Positions 5,564-11,178 of a stretch of DNA of 11,178 nucleotides are shown in pieces. Where the stretch lies: the NCBI GenBank assembly GCA_021647685.1, contig JAKIUH010000105.1:1-11178 (forward strand), given 5' to 3'. The notes beneath the pieces are model-generated. The model was not told the origin of the DNA. It was given only the letters and a program-made list of their open reading frames with translations, and ran no database searches. The DNA comes from Bacteroidales bacterium. GTDB lineage: Bacteria; Bacteroidota; Bacteroidia; Bacteroidales; NBLH01. The position numbers and the translations under genes are program-made. The first letter of the stretch is position 1, and each line of letters opens with the position of its first letter.

Positions 5564-6964
5564 TCAATTATTTTTACGCTCGTAAGCACCAATATCTGCT
5601 TTTTGGTTTATTAAACGTTCAAATCCTAAAATATCATAGGTTAATTGCTGCGGATAAGAATTGATATAATCAATATTTGCTTTATTAATTGCCGCTGAAA
5701 GTGTATCTAATTGATAATCATAATTATCGGTATTTACAAAAATCGGGTCTTGATTGTAAATTGTATTGATAAAATTATTTTCATTTCGTTCAGTATCATC
5801 GCTTATTTTAATTAAACAATTCTCAAAAGTATAATTCATGATTCCCTCGGGGTGTTTATCAAAAGCAAGTTCGGTCTTTTTATTTCCATAAATAATACAA
5901 TTTGCAAAGAGTGCCCTGTCAATGGGTCGAATAATTGCCTGTCCTTCATACTCATAATAATTGTTTAAAACCAAAGAAGGACTATCGCGAAAGGTATTTT
6001 GCCAATAATTAGCTATGGTGCAATGATAAAACTCATAACTTCCGCCAATAGTTAAAGCCAGCGCATAGTAGCCACAATCGGCAATAAGCGTATTAAATGC
6101 AGCTATTGTAGTTCCTTGTGCATAAATGCCTGCATAACTGTGATGTTCTATTTTTGAGTTGCTAATGGTTAAGGTGGGGATATTTGTATCGGCAAGTGTG
6201 TCTGCTTGAATACCAATTACCGCATTTTTGATTTCGGCATAATTAAAATTGTTGTGTTTACTGCCATTCATCAGCCAAATTCCGTTCCATTGTCCGGGTA
6301 CATCAAAATACATATACTCCAAACGGTCACCTTCTAAAATTACCGGTTCATCAAGAGTGCCGTTTATAATAAGTGTGCCGGCTACATACATCCGGCTTCC
6401 GCGATGAAAATACAGATGAGTACCGGCTTCAAGGGTAAGTACCTGATTGGTATCTACCAACATGGAATTGTATATCAGATAGGGTTTATCCTTGTTCCAA
6501 TTTTCCGTTCCGATAATTTGCGCATTAATAAAATGTACATCTTGTCCCCAAGCTAAGAGTTTAATATCCTGGTAATTACCATTTGTAAGAAAAATAATGG
6601 AGTCTTGTTCCAAAAGCATATCCTGATTCGTATTTATGGTAACTTCAACAAACAGGTACATACTGTCTTTGCCGGCAATTTCAACATTAGTAGCAGCATA
6701 GGAGGAGAATCCGTCAATATTTAAACGGTATTTTGAATTTTCGGCTTTTGCCAAACGTATTTCCGAAATACGAATTTTTTTATCCGAAGGATTATATACT
6801 TTAAACCTTCGGGTTGCTGAACCGATACCTGAAAAAACCGTATCAAATATTACAGAATTGGTAGAAAATTGTAAAGCAATATCCGGTGAATTATCAAAAC
6901 CATTATTGCGACATGCTGTCAAATAAAAGATACTTACTACAAGAAAAAAAGTTAAAAATCTCAT
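5564..6964 (-). CDS. Lipoprotein with Ig-like domain and right-handed parallel beta-helix
   Basis: A 466-residue exported lipoprotein of unknown function. A hydrophobic signal ends in the lipobox LTAC, with C18 the predicted lipidated residue. Residues about 30-135 (FDTVFSGIGSATRRFKVYNP onward) look like the Ig-like ASH/Hydin type of fold. From about 165 to 400 come repeated short strands with N-x-x-I/F-x-N/D turns (LIINGTL, LTISNSKIEHHSYAGIYAQ, FYHCTIANY, ALFANCIIYGN, TFENCLIKI), the pattern of a parallel beta-helix. The end (DPIFVNTDNYDYQL, then DILGFER and DIGAYER at 457-463) matches the common C-terminus of Bacteroidota beta-helix surface proteins. Such helices often bind or cut polysaccharides, but no catalytic motif is identifiable. 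There is no type IX sorting domain; anchoring is by lipid. It sits 31 bases after the porin-like gene and 22 before the epimerase, so it is probably co-transcribed with both. Confidence 0.82.
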   Translation of the reverse strand: MRFLTFFLVVSIFYLTACRNNGFDNSPDIALQFSTNSVIFDTVFSGIGSATRRFKVYNPSDKKIRISEIRLAKAENSKYRLNIDGFSSYAATNVEIAGKDSMYLFVEVTINTNQDMLLEQDSIIFLTNGNYQDIKLLAWGQDVHFINAQIIGTENWNKDKPYLIYNSMLVDTNQVLTLEAGTHLYFHRGSRMYVAGTLIINGTLDEPVILEGDRLEYMYFDVPGQWNGIWLMNGSKHNNFNYAEIKNAVIGIQADTLADTNIPTLTISNSKIEHHSYAGIYAQGTTIAAFNTLIADCGYYALALTIGGSYEFYHCTIANYWQNTFRDSPSLVLNNYYEYEGQAIIRPIDRALFANCIIYGNKKTELAFDKHPEGIMNYTFENCLIKISDDTERNENNFINTIYNQDPIFVNTDNYDYQLDTLSAAINKANIDYINSYPQQLTYDILGFERLINQKADIGAYERKNN

Positions 6965-6995
6965 ATAAAAGATGTGGAAATTAGATTTTTTTTAC

Positions 6996-7718
6996 TCAAA
7001 ACGAAATTGTTGCTAAAAATAGTACTTTATTTGCTGCCGGATTGATTATAAAAGATGCCGATAGCGGTAAAGAAAATTTTTGTGTTACCGGAATTACTTT
7101 TGAGGCTTTGAAGCCTATATTTGTAAAATCAAATCCATCGGAATAAAATCCTTCAAAAGGAGTAAAACCTGCAAATACTTCTGCATTCAACTCTTTTATT
7201 TTAAAATTATAAGCAAATTCAAAATAAGTAGAAAAATTCCGATTGTTGTTTACATCTACATCGGCTCCCAACAGCATTACACCGGCTAAAAATCGTAAAG
7301 GAAGATTTTTTATTTCTGAAATTTCAAAAATTCCTTCGAGATAATGAGTCGTTGTGTTTTTATCCCAATCAAAATAATCACTGTATCCGCCAAAAGGATT
7401 TAAAAGGAAATAATAATCGTTTAGGGTAAAAGTAAAAATTTTATAATTGTAACTTAAAAAAATATCAACTTCTTGACTTTGATCTTCAAGAAAGGGATAA
7501 GAAGCCCATGTTCCAACAGTTAGTCCTTTAGCTGTATAGCTCATATAAGGCTGAATTACCGGTGCGTTACTAAATGTTAATCCGCGCCAAATGTATCGAT
7601 TAGAAATATCCATACCGATATCGAAACTTGTTTCGGTATTTTGCGTACTGTCTTCTTCTTGTGCTGATGCGTAAAAAAAAGAAGCAATGGTAATCAGTAA
7701 AATAAATAGTTTGTTCAT
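6996..7718 (-). CDS. TorF/Gcw_chp-like putative outer-membrane porin
   Basis: A 240-residue outer-membrane protein. The signal peptide is residues 1-20 (ending ASAQ), followed by an acidic, Thr/Ser-rich linker. The stretch DIGMDISNRYIWRGLTFS at 33-50, followed by PVIQPYMSY and GLTVGTWASYPF, matches the start of the TorF/Gcw_chp family, in which a first strand of the form vSnrYvfRG is the hallmark. The rest is alternating barrel strands, including YLEGIFEISE, FSTYFEFAYNF and AEVFAGFTPFEGFYSDGF. The chain ends in LATISF, a terminal phenylalanine as recognised by the BAM machinery. Family members are thought to be porins but few have been studied. Spacing is 27 bases from the upstream barrel gene and 31 to the lipoprotein gene, consistent with an operon. 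An 8-base T run (6985-6992) lies in the downstream gap and is non-coding. Confidence 0.75.
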   Translation of the reverse strand: MNKLFILLITIASFFYASAQEEDSTQNTETSFDIGMDISNRYIWRGLTFSNAPVIQPYMSYTAKGLTVGTWASYPFLEDQSQEVDIFLSYNYKIFTFTLNDYYFLLNPFGGYSDYFDWDKNTTTHYLEGIFEISEIKNLPLRFLAGVMLLGADVDVNNNRNFSTYFEFAYNFKIKELNAEVFAGFTPFEGFYSDGFDFTNIGFKASKVIPVTQKFSLPLSASFIINPAANKVLFLATISF

Positions 7719-7745
7719 AGTTTTCAGGTATAAAATGCTTAAATG

Positions 7746-8576
7746 TTAAAAATAATATTTTGCAAAAATAAGGAGCCCTGTATAGCCCATCTCAATATTT
7801 CCGATAAAATCAAAATTACTTTTTGAACTTTCTGAGCGCATAGCTATTTTGTAAAAATCCAGCCCTCCGCCAAAACCAAAATGTTTCCAAGTATTATGTT
7901 CCATTCGAATATTTATATCTAAAATTGCACCGGTAGTATGTCCAAGTTGAACATATAAAAGGTCAATTCCTTGTTTTAGATACAATTTTGGAACAATCTT
8001 AAAATCTGTATGCAGGCTTAGATAGGGTAGTGGTGCTGTAAAATGAACAATTTCGTTACTTTGGTTATTTGCAATGCTTAATTCAAATTTTACAGGCATA
8101 ATGTAAAAGCCGCCACCTATGCCCATATTTACTCTATCATCTTTAAAAAAAGAATAATCATATGCAAACTTTATTATCGTGAAATTCAATATACTGTGTA
8201 TTTCCGTTCCTATCGGATACACATCGTCATTAAATTCCAATTCCGTTTCAAGAATTTTGTTTGATGTTCGTAAAAAAGCAAAATAGGCTGCTTTTATGGC
8301 ATGTCTGCGTGTTTTACCAAAACGATACAATGCAGCTCCGCGAAAAACAAAATTTGTGCTGTTCAAACCCAAAGCATCTTCTAAATTAACATCTATACCA
8401 ATCCCCAGTTGTTTATTACCAAAACGCACTTTGCTAACTACTCCTGAAACAAAAGCTCCTGAGGTAATGGTCAATCTATTGACATCAAATGAGCTTGATT
8501 GAATTGTACTATCTTTTGTTTGTGCTTGACTAATTTCAAAAAATATTAATAAGAGAACAGCTAATGTATATTTCAT
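7746..8576 (-). CDS. Outer-membrane beta-barrel protein of unknown function
   Basis: A 276-residue exported protein. The start at 8576 (MKYTLAVLLL) gives a normal Sec signal ending near SQAQ at 16-19; an ATG nine bases further upstream (8585, adding M-H-R) is possible but less typical. The mature chain consists of alternating strands: LGIGIDVNLEDALGL (57-71), FRGAALYRFGKTRRHAIKAAYFAFL (78-102), FTIIKFAYDYSFF (132-144), VNMGIGGGFYIMPVKFEL (149-166) and a final GLLIFAKYYF with terminal phenylalanine. The basic RFGKTRRH turn is followed by an acidic TELEFNDD stretch, and there is one cluster of polar residues (NNQSNE, 170-175) likely in a loop. This resembles uncharacterised barrel proteins; I cannot name the family. 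It follows the TonB receptor by 65 bases and precedes the porin-like gene by 27, so it is probably part of the same outer-membrane set. Confidence 0.75.
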   Translation of the reverse strand: MKYTLAVLLLIFFEISQAQTKDSTIQSSSFDVNRLTITSGAFVSGVVSKVRFGNKQLGIGIDVNLEDALGLNSTNFVFRGAALYRFGKTRRHAIKAAYFAFLRTSNKILETELEFNDDVYPIGTEIHSILNFTIIKFAYDYSFFKDDRVNMGIGGGFYIMPVKFELSIANNQSNEIVHFTAPLPYLSLHTDFKIVPKLYLKQGIDLLYVQLGHTTGAILDINIRMEHNTWKHFGFGGGLDFYKIAMRSESSKSNFDFIGNIEMGYTGLLIFAKYYF

Positions 8577-8641
8577 TCTATGCAATTTAGGCTTCTAAAA
8601 TACAAAAAAACTACGAACCCTGTTGTAATAGGATAAAATAT

Positions 8642-10882
8642 TTAATTACCAAATTGATAAGATAAACTTAAACCCACATTCCTTCCGGTATTGTAATAAG
8701 CAATATCTTTGAGTGTGGACAAATGATCGAAATATTTTTTATCCAAAATATTATTGGCAAAAAATTTAAAATTAATCTGTTGCTTTTTTACCGGAATTTT
8801 AATTTCTAAAGATGAATTGAGTACAAAATAAGCTGCGGTTTCTGTTTCAAACATCGCGGGATTTGTTTGCTTAAAAGCATAATTGCCGGAAATATTAAGT
8901 TTTAATTCTTTCAGAAATAATAAATCCGTTTTTTGGAAAGCAATATTTCCATTAATTTTATTTTGCGGAATAAAGGGTAAGTTTTCATTATTTTCTTGTA
9001 CTCCGCGCAGATAAGCATAGCTTATTTTTGAACTAAGATATGTATTCTGATAGGCAATTCCGCTTTCTAAACCGTAAATATGTGCATTATTTTGCATGTA
9101 GCGGTAAATTTTCACACCTTCATTTGTAGTATCATTGGTAGGTGAGAGATATATGTAATCGTTAATTTGATTATAAAAGCTTGCAATATCAAAAAGGAAA
9201 TGACGCATATGATAATGCATACTAAAATCATACTCAATACTTTTTTGAGGAATTAAATCTCTGTTTCCTTGTTCGTATCTGTTTCCGTGTATTCCGTCCT
9301 GTGTTAGTTCGGCAATATTCGGACTACGATAAGCTGTGGCAATATTGGCACGCAACAGAAACTGCTTATTTATTCGGTATGTAGCTCCTAATGAACCGTT
9401 TAAATTATCATAGTTTGTTTCTAATAATTGCAAATAATCCTGCTCATCGGGCGAGCCGGATTTCAGTTGTTCAGGAACATTAATAAACCTTAAATCATAA
9501 CGCAAACCAAATTGCAAGTTAAATTTATCCATACTGCCGTATTTTATTAATGAATAAAATGAAACATCATTCATTGTATAATCCGGCAAAACATGGTCAG
9601 GTGCTTGAGCATTAGTATTTTGTTGATTCATCCCATGAAATCCGGCAATAAGCTGCATTTGAGCAGGCAAATCGAAATAGGCTTTTAACTCATAATTCAA
9701 AGTATTAAGTTGCATATCCACCAATTTAAAAACCGGTGTAAGCTCAGAACCCATTAATGTTCTGTTGTTTTGCTGAAATGCCACATTAAATTCCAATTTA
9801 TTATCATTGATAAATAATGTATTATTCGATGCGATGAAATGATTGCTTAAATCTTGATACCAAAATTCATTTTTTGCAGAATTATTGTTTGTGAGTTCAA
9901 TAGCCGGAGGAACTGTCAATCCGAGTTTCATTTGATCATAATTGTAACGCAGCGCAAATTTTCCGTATAATTTATTTACGCCCGTATTAACTTTTATAAA
10001 TGCTGTATTAAAACGCGAATTGGGTACTTGCCGTCCTCCTCCTTCATGATAATCTTTATGCGATTTGATTCCGCTGCGGAGTATCCAAAACCAATTACTT
10101 TTCGTAGTCGATTTAATGCCTAAATTTGTATTAATACCTTGTGTATTTGAATAATAGTTAATGTTTGCATCGGCTTGTAATTTGCCGGCAACCGGTGCTT
10201 TTTCATCAATAATATTGATAACACCACCAATTGCATCCGAGCCATAGAGTAAAGAGGCAGGACCTTTAACAATTTCAACCCTGTCCACTCCTGATTCATT
10301 AACCATAAAGGGATGATTTTCGGAAAACTGAAAATTTTCCATACGTACACCATTATTCAGCATCAATATATTGGATAATGATAAGCCACGAATTACCGGA
10401 GTCGCAATTCCTACACCTTTACTGATCATATCCACTCCCGGAGTTTGGGCAATTGCTTCAATAAAAGAGGGAGAATTCGCCATTTTTAATTTTTCGGCAC
10501 TCAGACTTTCAATTTTAATGGCATTTTCATGCTGTGTAGCGTATGAACCGCCCGAAACAACTATTTCTTCGGCTAAAATATTTTCTTCTTGTAAGCTAAT
10601 ATTCAGTGTTATGGACTTATCGTCAATAACAATATTTTTTATAACTTTTGAATAACCTACAAATGAAAACTGTATTTTAAACCTTCCTTTCGGAAGTTGT
10701 GCAATGCTATAAGCTCCGTGCTCATCGGTTATTGTTCCTCTTTGCAGTTCAGGGATATATACGTTTACTCCCGGAAGTTTTTCTCCTGTATTTTTGTTAA
10801 TTACAGTGCCACTTAAATTTGTTTGTGCTGTAAGGTATTGATTTATAATAAGTAATAATATAATATATAATATTTTGCGCAT
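8642..10882 (-). CDS. TonB-dependent outer-membrane receptor with carboxypeptidase-regulatory-like N-domain
   Basis: A 746-residue active transporter of the outer membrane, driven by TonB-ExbB-ExbD. A signal peptide (1-20, ending LTAQ) is followed by a carboxypeptidase-regulatory-like domain at about 22-98 (LSGTVINKNTGEKLPGVNVY, ITDEHGAYSI, FVGY), typical of Bacteroidota. EEIVVSGG at 105-112 is the TonB-box-like segment. The plug covers about 118-227, with IAQTPGVDM, PVIRGLSLSNILMLNNGVR, VDRVEIVKGPASLLYGSDAIGGVINI. A 22-strand-type barrel follows, including YRSPNIAELTQDGIHGNRYEQGN, a well-conserved receptor block. Length is normal and all parts are present. It is the first gene of the likely five-gene operon. 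No SusD partner follows, so it is not a SusCD glycan system; siderophore, metal, vitamin or peptide uptake remain open. FSENHP (186-191) in the plug has His and acidic residues that might contact a metal, but this is speculative. Confidence 0.93.
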   Translation of the reverse strand: MRKILYIILLLIINQYLTAQTNLSGTVINKNTGEKLPGVNVYIPELQRGTITDEHGAYSIAQLPKGRFKIQFSFVGYSKVIKNIVIDDKSITLNISLQEENILAEEIVVSGGSYATQHENAIKIESLSAEKLKMANSPSFIEAIAQTPGVDMISKGVGIATPVIRGLSLSNILMLNNGVRMENFQFSENHPFMVNESGVDRVEIVKGPASLLYGSDAIGGVINIIDEKAPVAGKLQADANINYYSNTQGINTNLGIKSTTKSNWFWILRSGIKSHKDYHEGGGRQVPNSRFNTAFIKVNTGVNKLYGKFALRYNYDQMKLGLTVPPAIELTNNNSAKNEFWYQDLSNHFIASNNTLFINDNKLEFNVAFQQNNRTLMGSELTPVFKLVDMQLNTLNYELKAYFDLPAQMQLIAGFHGMNQQNTNAQAPDHVLPDYTMNDVSFYSLIKYGSMDKFNLQFGLRYDLRFINVPEQLKSGSPDEQDYLQLLETNYDNLNGSLGATYRINKQFLLRANIATAYRSPNIAELTQDGIHGNRYEQGNRDLIPQKSIEYDFSMHYHMRHFLFDIASFYNQINDYIYLSPTNDTTNEGVKIYRYMQNNAHIYGLESGIAYQNTYLSSKISYAYLRGVQENNENLPFIPQNKINGNIAFQKTDLLFLKELKLNISGNYAFKQTNPAMFETETAAYFVLNSSLEIKIPVKKQQINFKFFANNILDKKYFDHLSTLKDIAYYNTGRNVGLSLSYQFGN

Positions 10883-10977
10883 AATCTTTCTTTTTAATAT
10901 ATTGAAAATTTGTTAATTATTTATTGGGTTATTAGAAATACCTTAAATTCCCAAGTGTTAAATCAACTTGTAGGTTG

Positions 10978-11053
10978 TCATCGGAAGATCAATTAATTAA
11001 AGTTAAATAAATGATATAACTAGTGACTGTAATTATCAAATTTATCCGATGAC
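10978..11053. repeat. 9-base inverted repeat flanking the predicted operon start
   Basis: GTCATCGGA (10978-10986) and TCCGATGAC (11045-11053) are exact inverted copies 58 bases apart. The right copy lies between the predicted -33 and -7 boxes of the TonB-receptor operon, the left copy in its leader. Paired operators with DNA looping is one reading. A chance repeat cannot be excluded. Confidence 0.3.
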
Positions 11054-11067
11054 TAGTGTCATGTCAA
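11037..11067 (-). promoter_or_regulatory. Candidate promoter of the TonB-receptor/epimerase operon
   Basis: Read leftward, TTG (11067-11065), 20 bases, then TAAATTTG (11044-11037) fits the Bacteroidota TTG-N19-TAnnTTTG pattern. Transcription would start near 11030, giving a leader of about 148 bases. The bases just before the receptor ATG (AAAGAAAG) are A-rich, as is usual for ribosome sites in this phylum. The motif is short, so chance is possible. Confidence 0.4.
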
Positions 11068-11096
11068 GCATGTTTTAGTCATACCAAGTTTCGTTC

Positions 11097-11175
11097 TTTT
11101 TGCGTAGAACTTTGTTAAAAATTTTGACCATAACTACTGCTATGCTAAAAATTTTTGCCTTGTTCTACACAAAAA
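11097..11175. repeat. Long imperfect inverted repeat at the right edge
   Basis: The outer arms, TTTTTGCGTAGAAC (11097-11110) and GTTCTACACAAAAA (11162-11175), match at 13 of 14 positions. Inside lie two AAAAATTTT-type blocks (11117-11125 and 11147-11156) and a central CATA/TATG pair around an 8-base loop (11133-11140). The whole 79 bases can fold into one extended hairpin. This is the shape of a small non-autonomous repeat element or a bidirectional terminator. No protein gene lies within it and the window ends three bases later. Confidence 0.45.
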
Positions 11176-11178
11176 TAA

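Noticed and set aside
5542..5592. An upstream in-frame ATG that would extend the epimerase by 17 residues.
   Set aside because: The extension overlaps the end of the lipoprotein gene and the extra residues precede the family's usual N-terminus; the ATG at 5541 fits better.
6985..6992. An 8-base T run as a phase-variation tract.
   Set aside because: It lies between two genes and after a stop codon, so slippage would not change a reading frame.
8642..10882. A SusCD-type glycan utilisation locus.
   Set aside because: The receptor is shorter than typical SusC proteins and no SusD-like lipoprotein follows; the lipoprotein present is a beta-helix.

Overview
The window is AT-rich DNA from a member of the Bacteroidota. 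The evidence is a TonB-dependent receptor with an N-terminal carboxypeptidase-regulatory-like domain, many Sec-exported outer-membrane barrels whose signal peptides end in A-Q or S-Q, a lipoprotein with a right-handed beta-helix, A-rich rather than GGAGG ribosome sites, and several matches to the phylum's TTG/TAnnTTTG promoter. No genus can be named from the sequence. All eight supported protein genes lie on the minus strand, so transcription runs from right to left.

Right to left: a 296-base gene-free edge (10883-11178) carries a long imperfect inverted repeat and a candidate promoter. Then come five closely spaced genes that look like one operon: a TonB-dependent receptor (8642-10882), a 276-residue outer-membrane barrel (7746-8576), a TorF/Gcw_chp-like putative porin (6996-7718), a beta-helix lipoprotein (5564-6964) and a cytoplasmic dipeptide epimerase of the enolase superfamily (4432-5541). 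Gaps inside this group are 65, 27, 31 and 22 bases. After a 220-base gap with its own promoter match comes a tandem pair of paralogous outer-membrane barrels (3546-4211 and 2788-3435). A 272-base gap with a strong GC-rich stem-loop separates these from a CstA-family transporter (800-2515). The last 799 bases hold no convincing gene but contain palindromes, a repeated motif, a + strand promoter match and a stem whose G-U pairs favour a + strand RNA.

A cautious reading is a peptide or amino-acid scavenging locus. The receptor and porin-like barrels would admit a substrate across the outer membrane. The epimerase would convert L,D-dipeptides to hydrolysable L,L-dipeptides. CstA relatives import peptides or pyruvate. 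The epimerase has the complete catalytic set and the dipeptide-binding DxD motif, but has glycine where the Bacillus subtilis L-Ala-D/L-Glu enzyme has Arg24, which binds the glutamate side chain. A substrate other than Ala-Glu is therefore likely. The link between the envelope proteins and the epimerase is inferred from gene order alone. No RNA gene, CRISPR array, transposase or phage gene was recognised.
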